From Chromatiaceae bacterium (GTDB lineage: Bacteria; Pseudomonadota; Gammaproteobacteria; Chromatiales; Chromatiaceae), in contig JACKMT010000002.1 in assembly GCA_024235255.1 (NCBI GenBank), positions 1 through 64,000 of the forward strand: a DNA stretch of 64,000 nucleotides. The letters run 5' to 3'. Made by a program: the position numbers and the translations under genes. Of the stretch, positions 32,903-41,169 are shown in pieces. Under the pieces are notes generated by a model. It ran no database searches, had not been told where the DNA came from, and saw nothing but the letters and a program-made list of their open reading frames with translations. Position 1 is the first letter of the stretch; every line of letters begins with the position of its first letter.

Positions 32903-34096
32903 CTAATCTGAGTCCAGCTGCTGCAGAATATTCTTTGCCACATTCACCTGGTCGGCATCGCCCTCGGTCAGAATCTCGTAGAGCAGCTTGCGTGCTCCGG
33001 CGCCGTCCCCGTCGTCCCTTAACTGCTGCACTTTGCGCAGCTTCCGCTCGACCGACAAATCCGCCTGTGAACCCGATTCACCGCCCACTTTGTTATCTTC
33101 TCCGTCCGCTGCCGCCTCCTCTGCTTCGATGACATCCAGTTCGGCGTCCATCTCCTCCTCGGTCAAAGGTACGAAGCGATCGGGATCGGGCTGCCATTTC
33201 GGACCGTCGGGCGAGGGGTCCCCATCAAAAACGATGAACTCATCGCCGGGATCGGCAGGCGACCGCGCAGCCGCCGACGCAGCGGCAGCCGTCTGTGCAA
33301 CAGGCTTGGGTGCAGCATTGTCACCGCTCTCGGCTGCCCGCCTCCCCTCCTGCAGCCGTCTGCCAAACAGCCGGGAGGCAATCACCCCCGCCTCGAACAG
33401 CAGCCACATCGGCACCGCGAGCAGCGTTTGGGAGATGACATCCGGCGGGGTAAGCAGCATGCCGAGCAGGAATGCGCCGACAATAATGTAAGGACGCTTT
33501 TCGACCAGTTTGTCCGGCGTCGTCACCCCCATCCAGACCAAAATAAAGGTGGCGATGGGCACTTCGAACGCCATACCGAAAGCGAAAAACAGCGTCAGAA
33601 TAAAATCAAGATACTTGGCAATATCGGTGGCAACGGTAACGCCGTCCGGCACCGTCCCGGTAAGGAAGGCAAATACCAGTGGGAAAACCACGTAGTAGGC
33701 AAACAACATCCCGACATAGAAGAGCAGCGTGCTGGACGCGACCAACGGCAGCACCAGCCGCTTCTCATGGGTGTAGAGTCCGGGCGCAATAAACGCCCAC
33801 ATTTGGTAAAGCGTGTACGGGATGGAGAGAAAAAATGCCGCCACCAGGCTGAGCTTGAAGGGGGTCAAAAACGGCGATGCCACTTCGGTCGCGATCATGC
33901 TCGTGCCAACCGGCAGATGCGCCATCAACGGACTGGCCACCCAGATATAGATGTCATTGGCGAAAGGAAACAAGCAGAGAAAAAAAACCGCCACCACCGC
34001 CAGCGCGCGCAGCAAGCGGTCGCGGAGCTCTAGCAGGTGGGATACGAAAGGTTGTTCCTTGAAGGAGTCGCTAGCTGGATCGTTCTGGTTTGTCAT
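32903..34096 (-). CDS. tatC: Twin-arginine translocase subunit TatC with C-terminal extension
   Basis: The Tat receptor that binds twin-arginine signal peptides together with TatB. The first 250 residues are canonical: QPFVSHLLELRDRLLRA, six helices, then RPYIIVGAFLLGMLLTPPD. A further 140-odd residues follow: an Ala/Pro-rich linker, an acidic segment (EEMDAELDVIEAEEAAADGE) and a terminal helical motif. That motif (VQQLRDDGDGAGARKLLYEI, then LTEGDADQVNVAKNILQQL) looks like the FimV C-terminal domain. The chosen ATG (34096) overlaps the tatB stop by 26 bp. Confidence 0.93.
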   Translation of the reverse strand: MTNQNDPASDSFKEQPFVSHLLELRDRLLRALAVVAVFFLCLFPFANDIYIWVASPLMAHLPVGTSMIATEVASPFLTPFKLSLVAAFFLSIPYTLYQMWAFIAPGLYTHEKRLVLPLVASSTLLFYVGMLFAYYVVFPLVFAFLTGTVPDGVTVATDIAKYLDFILTLFFAFGMAFEVPIATFILVWMGVTTPDKLVEKRPYIIVGAFLLGMLLTPPDVISQTLLAVPMWLLFEAGVIASRLFGRRLQEGRRAAESGDNAAPKPVAQTAAAASAAARSPADPGDEFIVFDGDPSPDGPKWQPDPDRFVPLTEEEMDAELDVIEAEEAAADGEDNKVGGESGSQADLSVERKLRKVQQLRDDGDGAGARKLLYEILTEGDADQVNVAKNILQQLDSD

Positions 34097-34466
34097 CGCT
34101 TTGCTTGCTGGTGATCTTCGTGGCATCACCAAAGCGGGTGGAGGAGTCGTCGTCAGAGCCTAATTTACGCTCGCCTTCGCGCACGCTCTTGCCGACGTCG
34201 TTTTTAAACTCGCGCATGGTCGAGGCTGTCTCTTCGATCACCTCTTCCAGCGGATTAAGCTGTTTTTTCTGCTTTTCCAGAATCTGCTTCAGCTCCTCGG
34301 CCTTTATCTCCTTGTCGATCTCGGACTTGACCGCATTCAGCATGCTACGCCCCTTGCCGAGCCATTTACCGGCGGTGTAGGCCAGTTTCGGCAAGCGCTC
34401 CGGACCCACCACCACCAGCGCTACCAGGCCGATGAGCATCAACTCCCAGAAACCGATATCGAACAT
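34071..34466 (-). CDS. tatB: Twin-arginine translocase subunit TatB
   Basis: A 131-residue protein with the N-terminal membrane helix and hinge (MFDIGFWELMLIGLVALVVV-GPERLP) that define TatB. A long amphipathic helix and a charged, variable tail follow. Glu8 in the helix marks TatB rather than TatA. It acts with TatC in recognising Tat substrates. It lies between tatA (39 bp upstream) and tatC (overlapping). Confidence 0.95.
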   Translation of the reverse strand: MFDIGFWELMLIGLVALVVVGPERLPKLAYTAGKWLGKGRSMLNAVKSEIDKEIKAEELKQILEKQKKQLNPLEEVIEETASTMREFKNDVGKSVREGERKLGSDDDSSTRFGDATKITSKQSDDKPERSS

Positions 34467-34505
34467 AATGTCAGCGCTTTACGGATCAAAGAGGCAGAAC
34501 AGCCG

Positions 34506-34739
34506 TCAGGATTTCTCTTTCTCCTTATGGTTGATCTCGCCCTCGATGACATGCGCCTCGTCAGTCTTTTCCAGCCGCTGCTTATCCGCCTCCTCGCCAT
34601 CTTTCATCGCTCCCTTAAAGCCTTTCACGGCGCTGCCGAGATCGGAACCGATGTTTTTCAGACGTTTGGTACCGAACAACAACAACACGATGACCAGGAC
34701 AATCAACAGCTGCCAGATACTGATTCCACCTATACCCAT
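34506..34739 (-). CDS. tatA: Twin-arginine translocase subunit TatA
   Basis: A 77-residue protein with an N-terminal helix (IWQLLIVLVIVLLLFGTKRL) and an amphipathic helix (KNIGSDLGSAVKGFKGAMKD). This is the pore-forming subunit. It follows hisE by 125 bp in the usual gammaproteobacterial his-tat order, with a good GGAGAGAT ahead of the start. Confidence 0.95.
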   Translation of the reverse strand: MGIGGISIWQLLIVLVIVLLLFGTKRLKNIGSDLGSAVKGFKGAMKDGEEADKQRLEKTDEAHVIEGEINHKEKEKS

Positions 34740-34864
34740 GATATCTCTCCAAAAGATGCTCTATTTATTCAGGCCCGGATCCACCGGGTGCTGCACCTGA
34801 CTAAGCAAACTCTCCGCTATGCCAAACTGTCCCGACGCGATACTTTGATGATACCTTAAAACGG

Positions 34865-35188
34865 TTATTGCGTATCGCGCCCAGCCTTTTCGGCCAGACC
34901 GGAGAGGCCGAAGCGGCGCTCCAGTTCCGCCAGCACCGAGTCGGGCCCCAAACCCTGCTGCGCCAGCAGCACCATGCTGTGAAACCAGAGATCGGCCACT
35001 TCGTAGACCAACTTCTCCGGCACACCGTCTTTGGCTGCCAGCACGGTCTCTGTCGCCTCTTCGCCGATCTTTTTCAGAATTGCGTCCAACCCCTTGGCGT
35101 AGAGCTTGGCGACATAAGAGCTGTCCGCATCCGCACCCTTGCGCGCCTCCAACACTTCGGCCAGCCGCGTAAGCACGTCCGCACCCAT
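34865..35188 (-). CDS. hisE: Phosphoribosyl-ATP pyrophosphatase
   Basis: The second enzyme of histidine synthesis, hydrolysing PR-ATP to PR-AMP. The 107 residues match the family: VLTRLAEVLEARKGADADSS, IGEEATETVLAAKDG and YEVADLWFHSMVLLA with the metal-binding Glu/Asp residues. The ATG overlaps the hisF stop (TAATG). A hisI gene (PR-AMP cyclohydrolase) would normally sit between hisF and hisE but is absent here. Confidence 0.95.
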   Translation of the reverse strand: MGADVLTRLAEVLEARKGADADSSYVAKLYAKGLDAILKKIGEEATETVLAAKDGVPEKLVYEVADLWFHSMVLLAQQGLGPDSVLAELERRFGLSGLAEKAGRDTQ

Positions 35189-35958
35189 TACAGCCTCACC
35201 TCGACGCCGCGCTCGGCCATGTAGCGCTTGGCTTCGCCGATGCTGTACTCTGCGAAATGGAAGATGCTCGCGGCCAGCACCGCATCGGCGCCGCCCGCCA
35301 GCACCCCGTCCACCAGATGCTGCAGATTGCCGACCCCACCGGAAGCGATGACCGGAATATCGACCGCCTCGCAAATGGCACGGGTCAGTGCCAGATCGAA
35401 CCCGATCTTGGTGCCGTCGCGGTCCATACTCGTCAACAGGATCTCGCCGGCACCGTAATCCGCCATTCTGCGTGCCCAGGCAATCGCGTCCAGCCCGGTG
35501 GGCTTGCGCCCGCCATGGGTAAAGATCTCCCACTTCAGCGGTTCGCCGGCGGCGCTGACCTGTTTCGCATCGATCGCGACGACAATGCATTGCGAGCCGA
35601 ACTTTTCGGTCGCCTGGCGCACGAACTCAGGGTTGAATACCGCAGCGGTGTTGATTGCCACCTTGTCGGCACCGGCGTTGAGCATGCGCCGCACATCCTC
35701 GACGCTGCGTATGCCACCGCCGACAGTCAGCGGAATAAAAACCTCACCGGCGACTTTTTCGACCACATGTACGATGGTGTCCCGATCGTCCGAACTCGCG
35801 GTGATATCGAGAAAGGTGATCTCATCGGCACCCTCCTCGTTGTAACGGCGCGCCACTTCGACCGGGTCGCCGGCATCTCTGATATCGACGAATTTGACTC
35901 CCTTCACCACGCGTCCGGCGTCAACATCGAGACAGGGAATAACTCTTTTCGACAACAT
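35188..35958 (-). CDS. hisF: Imidazole glycerol phosphate synthase, cyclase subunit
   Basis: A TIM-barrel cyclase that with HisH makes imidazole glycerol phosphate and AICAR. It has 256 residues, starting MLSKRVIPCLDVDAGRVVKG with catalytic Asp11. The second catalytic Asp is in VVAIDAKQV near residue 130. The start is set at 35958; upstream codons in the frame belong to hisA in another frame. Confidence 0.96.
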   Translation of the reverse strand: MLSKRVIPCLDVDAGRVVKGVKFVDIRDAGDPVEVARRYNEEGADEITFLDITASSDDRDTIVHVVEKVAGEVFIPLTVGGGIRSVEDVRRMLNAGADKVAINTAAVFNPEFVRQATEKFGSQCIVVAIDAKQVSAAGEPLKWEIFTHGGRKPTGLDAIAWARRMADYGAGEILLTSMDRDGTKIGFDLALTRAICEAVDIPVIASGGVGNLQHLVDGVLAGGADAVLAASIFHFAEYSIGEAKRYMAERGVEVRL

Positions 35959-35962
35959 GGAT

Positions 35963-36712
35963 TCAGCTACCGCAGAGTCTGTCCGCCAGCTTCTGGCCCT
36001 GCGCAAAGTCGAGCGTACCCTCGTATATGGCACGGCCCGTAATCGCCCCCATGATACCGGACGAGGCAACCTCGCAGAGTGCGCTGATATCTTCGATGTC
36101 GGTGATGCCGCCGGAGGCGATCACCGGCGTCGTTATGGATCCGGCCAGCGCAGCGGTCGCCGCCACGTTCGGTCCGGTCAACATGCCGTCGCGGCCGATG
36201 TCGGTGTAGACGATGGCGGAGACGCCGTCCTGTTCGAAGCGTTTTGACAGTTCGGTCACCGGGTGTTCGGTTACGGTAGCCCAACCATCTATCGCCACCA
36301 TGCCGTTAACCGCATCCAGTCCGACGATCACCTGGCCCGGAAAGTTTCGGCATGCCTGGCTGACAAAAGCCGGCTCTTTAACCGCCTGGGTGCCGATGAT
36401 CACATACTTAACGCCCACCGTGAGATAGGCGGCCAGCGTCTCTTCATCGCGGATGCCGCCACCCACCTGAATCGGCAGCTCGGGAAAAGCGGCGGCAATC
36501 TGGCTGATCACATCGCCGTTGACCGGTTTTCCGGCAAAGGCGCCGTTTAAATCCACCAGATGCAGCCTGCGCGCACCCGCCTCCACCCAGCGGCCGGCCA
36601 CCTCAAGCGGATCGTCGGAAAAAATCGTCTCGTCATCCATACGCCCCTGGCGCAGGCGGACACAGCGTCCGTTTTTCAAATCAATTGCAGGTATCAGTAA
36701 CACGATCGACAA
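35963..36712 (-). CDS. hisA: ProFAR isomerase
   Basis: The fourth enzyme of histidine synthesis, isomerising ProFAR to PRFAR. It has 249 residues and a TIM barrel (LLIPAIDLKNGRCVRL, IQVGGGIRDEET, IYTDIGRDGML). The catalytic Asp8 and the second Asp in TDIGRDG are present. It lies 4 bp before hisF and 19 bp after hisH. Confidence 0.95.
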   Translation of the reverse strand: MSIVLLIPAIDLKNGRCVRLRQGRMDDETIFSDDPLEVAGRWVEAGARRLHLVDLNGAFAGKPVNGDVISQIAAAFPELPIQVGGGIRDEETLAAYLTVGVKYVIIGTQAVKEPAFVSQACRNFPGQVIVGLDAVNGMVAIDGWATVTEHPVTELSKRFEQDGVSAIVYTDIGRDGMLTGPNVAATAALAGSITTPVIASGGITDIEDISALCEVASSGIMGAITGRAIYEGTLDFAQGQKLADRLCGS

Positions 36713-36731
36713 CCTCTGTTAGCAGATTAAG

Positions 36732-37373
36732 TTAGATCTCCCAGCGGACGAAATTCTCAAGCAGTTTGAGGCCGGCCGCGGCGCTCTTCTCCGGATGAAA
36801 CTGGGTTGCGAAAAGATTATCCCTGGAGATGGCGCTGGTAAAGCTGACACCGTATTCCGTGGTCCCGACCATCAAATCCCGATCCTTGGGTACCACGAAA
36901 TAGCTGTGCACAAAATAGAAGCGGGTCGCATCGGGGATGCCGCGCCACAGCGGATGGTCTCCCGCCTGGTGCACCTGATTCCAGCCCATCTGCGGAATCT
37001 TCAACCGCTGCCCGGCATGCTCCATCCCACTGGGGAAGCGGCGCACCTCGCCCTCCAGCAGACCCAGCAGCCGGGTGCCGCCATTCTCCTCGCTGAATCC
37101 CATCAGCACCTGCAGCCCCATGCAGATACCGAGAAAGGGCTTGTTGCGAGCCGCCTCCAGCACCGCCTGGTTGAGGTGGTGGTCGGAGATCGCCGCCATG
37201 CAGTCCCGAGCCGCGCCCTGGCCGGGGAAAACCACCCGGTCGGCGGAGAGAATCAGCGCCGGATCATCGGTGACATACACCCTGTCCGCGGGCTGCGCAA
37301 CATGCTCAACGGCCTTGGATACCGAACGCAGGTTGCCCATCCCATAGTCGATGACCGCAATGATTTTCGACAT
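36732..37373 (-). CDS. hisH: Imidazole glycerol phosphate synthase, glutamine amidotransferase subunit
   Basis: A class I glutaminase that feeds ammonia to HisF. It has 213 residues with nucleophile Cys84 in LGICMGLQVL, an oxyanion-region VFPGQGA and the His/Glu pair in TQFHPEKS. It is adjacent to hisA and hisB in the operon. Confidence 0.96.
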   Translation of the reverse strand: MSKIIAVIDYGMGNLRSVSKAVEHVAQPADRVYVTDDPALILSADRVVFPGQGAARDCMAAISDHHLNQAVLEAARNKPFLGICMGLQVLMGFSEENGGTRLLGLLEGEVRRFPSGMEHAGQRLKIPQMGWNQVHQAGDHPLWRGIPDATRFYFVHSYFVVPKDRDLMVGTTEYGVSFTSAISRDNLFATQFHPEKSAAAGLKLLENFVRWEI

Positions 37374-37390
37374 ATCCGTTATACCGGTTT

Positions 37391-37981
37391 TCAGAGCGCG
37401 CCTTTAGTCGAGGGAAGTATGCCGGACATGCGCGGATCCGGCTCCAACGCCATACGCAGAGCGCGGCCAAATGCCTTGAACAGGGTCTCCGCAATGTGAT
37501 GCGCATTGCGCCCCTTCAGATTATCCGCGTGCAGTGTGACACCGGCATGATTGACGAAGCCCTGAAAAAACTCGTAGAAGAGTTCGGTATCGAACTCCCC
37601 GATCCGGGCGCGCGGAAATTGCACGTCGAACTCGAGACCGGGCCGGCCGGAAAAGTCGATCACCACGCGCGACAACGCTTCGTCCAACGGCACATAGGCG
37701 TGGCCGTAGCGGCGAATGCCGCGCTTGTCGCCAACGGCGCCCGCCATCGCCTGACCCAAGGCGATGCCGATGTCTTCTGTCGTGTGATGCCCATCGATGT
37801 GCAGATCGCCCTTGGCGACAATATCGATATCGATCATGCCGTGGCGCGCCACCTGGTCCAGCATATGTTCGAGAAACGGCAATCCGGTCTCCAGCCTTGA
37901 ATCGCCTCTGCCGTCGAGGTCAACGGCGACCCGGATCCGGGTCTCCAGGGTATTGCGTTCGACTTCCGCTTTGCGCTGCAT
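37391..37981 (-). CDS. hisB: Imidazoleglycerol-phosphate dehydratase
   Basis: A stand-alone IGPD of 196 residues, without the phosphatase domain fused in enteric bacteria. It shows the two metal-binding repeats: FLEHMLDQVARHGMIDI with DGHHTTEDIGIALGQ, and FVNHAGVTLHADN with GRNAHHIAETLFKA. It is the first his gene of this cluster, 115 bp after dtd. Confidence 0.95.
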   Translation of the reverse strand: MQRKAEVERNTLETRIRVAVDLDGRGDSRLETGLPFLEHMLDQVARHGMIDIDIVAKGDLHIDGHHTTEDIGIALGQAMAGAVGDKRGIRRYGHAYVPLDEALSRVVIDFSGRPGLEFDVQFPRARIGEFDTELFYEFFQGFVNHAGVTLHADNLKGRNAHHIAETLFKAFGRALRMALEPDPRMSGILPSTKGAL

Positions 37982-38096
37982 GCCGCTGGCTCCAACGGGT
38001 GGAAAAAGAGTTCAACCTGCCGGCCAGAGCCGGTAACCGCGCCATTTTATGCGAACTACCGGATAAATGCAGGTTTCGGGACGAAAAAAACGCCGG

Positions 38097-38534
38097 CTAC
38101 ACCTGCAGCCAGAAGGTAACCGGTCCATCATTGGTCAGCACAACCTGCATATTCGCACCGAAAACGCCGCCGGCAACCGGCGTGTGTCTGCTTGCGGCGT
38201 ACGCCAGCAGGTAGTCGAACAGCTGCTCACCCTGCTGCGGAGCGGCAGCGCTGGAGAAACCGGGACGGGTGCCCTTGCGCGTGTCCGCCGCCAACGTGAA
38301 CTGGGGCACCAGCAACAAGCCGCCGCCCATCTGCGCCAGACTGATATTCATTCTGCCGTCGCTGTCAGGAAAGACGCGATAACCCAGCAGCCGTTCCAGC
38401 AACCGCTCCGCCTTGCGCCGGTCATCCTCCCGCTCGACGCCAACCAGCACCAACAAGCCCCGATCGATACCCGCCACAGCATGGCCAGCTATCTCCACCC
38501 GGGCCTGGCTTACCCGCTGTAACAGAGCGATCAT
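38097..38534 (-). CDS. dtd: D-aminoacyl-tRNA deacylase
   Basis: It removes D-amino acids (and glycine) mischarged onto tRNA. It has 145 residues with the start at MIALLQRVSQARVEI; the upstream 12 codons are not supported. The family motifs are LLLVPQFTLAADTRKG (SQFT-like) and VVLTNDGPVTFWL at the end. It is the gene upstream of the his cluster on the same strand. Confidence 0.94.
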   Translation of the reverse strand: MIALLQRVSQARVEIAGHAVAGIDRGLLVLVGVEREDDRRKAERLLERLLGYRVFPDSDGRMNISLAQMGGGLLLVPQFTLAADTRKGTRPGFSSAAAPQQGEQLFDYLLAYAASRHTPVAGGVFGANMQVVLTNDGPVTFWLQV

Positions 38535-38658
38535 CGAAGCTCCGGCAGCGCGCTGCGGTACGCTTCGCATTCAGTTAAAATAAACATGATGCTATCAGGG
38601 TTTTCCCACCCTATTTTTCAGATTTCGCCTACAAAAAACACGGACCTAGGCCGACAAA

Positions 38659-38687
38659 TGATTGCACGGAACGGTGTAGACTATAAA
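38659..38687 (+). promoter_or_regulatory. Predicted promoter of the candidate small RNA
   Basis: TATAAA (38682-38687) is a near-consensus -10. A poor -35 (TGATTG) lies 17 bp upstream. A degenerate GacA/UvrY-like box (TTTCAG-N6-CCTACA, 38616-38633, 9 of 12 matches) lies about 70 bp ahead of the start. A weak -35 with an upstream activator would be expected for a Csr-type RNA. Confidence 0.4.
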
Positions 38688-38689
38688 CC

Positions 38690-38820
38690 GTCGCCAATCC
38701 ACGGAAGTCCAGGGACAGATTCAACGTCACATGGATGAGTCCAAGGACCGGATACCCTTTGCCAACCAAGCCCGGCGACACAACCCCGGTAGCATGGATA
38801 GCTGCTGGGGTTTTTCTTTT
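38690..38820 (+). ncRNA. Candidate CsrA/RsmA-sequestering small RNA
   Basis: About 130 bases between dtd and typA, with no coding frame, carry six GGA motifs. Five are ANGGA: 38701 ACGGA, 38711 AGGGA, 38731 ATGGA, 38743 AAGGA and 38794 ATGGA; the sixth is at 38750. The last lies in the loop of the terminator hairpin, the favoured presentation for CsrA. The body is closed by GTCGCC (38690-38695) pairing with GGCGAC (38774-38779). A T-rich intrinsic terminator ends it. Size, motif density and ending match RsmY/RsmZ-type RNAs. The family call is inference without covariance support. Confidence 0.5.
38782..38820 (+). terminator. Intrinsic terminator, plus strand
   Basis: AACCCCGGTAGC (38782-38793), loop ATGGATA, GCTGCTGGGGTT (38801-38812) with two G:U pairs, followed by TTTTCTTTT. 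It works only for plus-strand transcription, yet both neighbouring genes are on the minus strand. This supports a separate plus-strand transcript here. Confidence 0.7.
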
Positions 38821-38845
38821 TGCTGCCGCCCACGCTATTCGATGG

Positions 38846-40666
38846 TCAATCCCCTCCCACCCGTGAGGCCCTTTTCCGCTCCGACTCATTGAGTTGACGT
38901 TTGCGGATGCGGATTTTCGAGGGGGTGATCTCAACCAGCTCATCCATTTCGATAAATTCAAGCGCCTGCTCCAGTGAAAAAACCACCGGCGGCGTCAACA
39001 GAATATTCTCGTCGCTGCCGGCTGCGCGAATATTGGTGAGTTGTTTGGCTTTCAGCGGATTGACCGTCAGGTCGTTGCTGCGTGCATGAATGCCTACCAC
39101 CTGCCCCTCGTATACCTCATCCCCAGGCTTGAGGAAGAGTCTACCGCGCTCCTGCAGGTTGAACAGCGCATAACCCAACGCCTTGCCCGTTCCGTTGGCA
39201 ATGAGCACGCCGTTCTTGCGCGGCGCAATGCCGCCGCGATGGGCACTGTCATAGCGGTCGAAGACATGATAAATGAGCCCGGTACCCGATGTCAGGGTGA
39301 GGAACTCGGTCTGAAATCCGATCAGACCACGGGAGGGTATGACATAGTCCAGGCGCACCCGGCCTCTGCCGTCCGGCACCATATCCTGCAGCTCGCCGCG
39401 CCGCGCACCGAGCGCCTCCATGACTGCGCCCTGATGACGCTCCTCGATATCGACGGTCAACTGCTCAAAGGGTTCGCAGATCTCGCCGTCGACCTCGCGG
39501 AATATCACCTCCGGCCGGGAGACCGCAAGTTCGTACCCCTCGCGCCGCATGTTCTCCAGCAGAATCGAGAGGTGCAGCTCGCCGCGCCCGGAAACACGGA
39601 ACTTCTCCGGATCGTTGCCCTCTTCCACCCGCAAAGCGACGTTGTAGAGCAGTTCGCGTTCAAGCCGCTCTTTCAGCTGCCGTGAGGTGACATACTTGCC
39701 CTCGCGGCCGGCAAAGGGAGAGTTGTTGACCTGAAAGGTCATACTGACGGTGGGTTCGTCAACAGCCAGACTGGGCAGCGCTTCGACCAGCTCTGGATCG
39801 CAAAAAGTGTCCGACACGTTTGGCGCCTCCACCCCGGAAATGGCGACGATATCTCCGGCGGCCGCCTCCTCCACCTCGACCCGCTCCAGCCCGAGAAAAC
39901 CATACACCAGCCCAACTTTGGCCCGATGCTGGTCACCATCCAGCTTGGTCACCACTATCGGCATGTTGCGGCGCACCCGTCCCCGCGTGATCCGGCCGAT
40001 GGCGATGGCGCCGACGTAGCTGTTATACGCAAGCGTAGATACCTGCATCTGAAAGGGACCCGCCGGATTGACTTCAGGCACCGGACAGTTGTCGACGATA
40101 GCCTGGAACAGCGGCGTCATGTCGCCTCCCCTGACGCCCGCCTCGAGACCGGCGTAGCCGTTGATGGCAGAGGCGTAGACGATGGGAAAATCGAGCTGCT
40201 CGTCGCTGGCGCCAAGCCGATCGAACAGATCGAAAGTCTGATCGATCACCCAGCCGGGACGCGCGCCGTCGCGGTCGATCTTGTTAACCACCACGATCGG
40301 TTTCAGCCCATGTTTAAACGCTTTCTGGGTCACGAACCGGGTCTGGGGCATAGGCCCCTCCACCGCGTCGACCAGCAGCAACACCGAGTCGACCATGGAG
40401 AGTACCCGTTCGACCTCGCCGCCAAAGTCGGCATGGCCCGGCGTATCGACAATATTGATGCGGTAGTCGCCCCAGCGGATCGCAGTATTTTTGGAGAGGA
40501 TGGTAATGCCGCGTTCCTTCTCCAGATCGTTCGAATCCATGACCCGTTCGACCGGACCGAACCGGTCTCCCAACGTTCCTGACTGCTGCAACAGTTTATC
40601 GACCAGGGTGGTCTTGCCGTGGTCTACGTGGGCAATAATGGCGATATTACGAAGGTTACTTATCAT
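38846..40666 (-). CDS. typA: Ribosome-associated GTPase TypA/BipA
   Basis: A translational GTPase of 606 residues. G1 is AHVDHGKTTLVDKLL, G2 is RGITI, G3 is DTPGHADFGGE and G4 is NKIDR. The EF-G-like domains and TypA-specific C-terminal part include GRGELHLSILLENMRREG. It binds ribosomes and helps assembly and stress adaptation. It is a single gene with an AT-rich region upstream. Confidence 0.97.
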   Translation of the reverse strand: MISNLRNIAIIAHVDHGKTTLVDKLLQQSGTLGDRFGPVERVMDSNDLEKERGITILSKNTAIRWGDYRINIVDTPGHADFGGEVERVLSMVDSVLLLVDAVEGPMPQTRFVTQKAFKHGLKPIVVVNKIDRDGARPGWVIDQTFDLFDRLGASDEQLDFPIVYASAINGYAGLEAGVRGGDMTPLFQAIVDNCPVPEVNPAGPFQMQVSTLAYNSYVGAIAIGRITRGRVRRNMPIVVTKLDGDQHRAKVGLVYGFLGLERVEVEEAAAGDIVAISGVEAPNVSDTFCDPELVEALPSLAVDEPTVSMTFQVNNSPFAGREGKYVTSRQLKERLERELLYNVALRVEEGNDPEKFRVSGRGELHLSILLENMRREGYELAVSRPEVIFREVDGEICEPFEQLTVDIEERHQGAVMEALGARRGELQDMVPDGRGRVRLDYVIPSRGLIGFQTEFLTLTSGTGLIYHVFDRYDSAHRGGIAPRKNGVLIANGTGKALGYALFNLQERGRLFLKPGDEVYEGQVVGIHARSNDLTVNPLKAKQLTNIRAAGSDENILLTPPVVFSLEQALEFIEMDELVEITPSKIRIRKRQLNESERKRASRVGGD

Positions 40667-40826
40667 GAGGACAGGACCGCTGTGGAAAGGGCGCCGATTA
40701 TAGCGGATTCTGTTCCAAAGACAGTGAATTCCTTTCAGCCTTTTGCAATCAGGCGGTTAAGTCAGATTCGTCAGGCAGTGGATGCAGGTTTTTCAATATC
40801 ACATTGTGGTTGAAACCAAATCCCGG

Positions 40827-40861
40827 TTATTCACAGATTCTGTGGATAACTTTGTGGATAG
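40827..40861. promoter_or_regulatory. Cluster of three DnaA boxes
   Basis: TTATTCACA (40827-40835), TGTGGATAA (40841-40849, the perfect TTATCCACA box in reverse) and TGTGGATAG (40853-40861, one mismatch) lie within 35 bp. An unusually AT-rich stretch follows (about 40916-40980). The layout resembles part of an origin or a DnaA-titration/regulation site. The usual origin neighbours (dnaA, dnaN, mnmG) are not in the window. Confidence 0.5.
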
Positions 40862-41169
40862 CATGCGAAAACAACACCTAATCCCGCATCACCACGAGAC
40901 TTTCGTTAGATTGTAAAAAAAATGCACAATTAAATTTTATTCGATAATTCAATTAGTTGGAATATTTTTTATTTTTTTTCGGAAACGGCTTGACAACCCT
41001 AATGAAAACAGTTTAGGACCAGGATAAAAATGTGAATAACCCGTCACTCCGGAGATAAGACAATCAGGTAAAGCATTTTTTTTCAAACTTCATTTGGACA
41101 TATCGGGCAGCATCTGGAAAAATCGCCCGACTGAATCGTTTGCGTGTTTACATGTTTACAGGGGTCGCA

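Noticed and set aside
38629..38961. Minus-strand frame of 110 codons overlapping the typA end and the small RNA region
   Set aside because: Composition looks random, it lies across the typA stop in another frame and it overlaps a better-supported terminator and RNA on the other strand.
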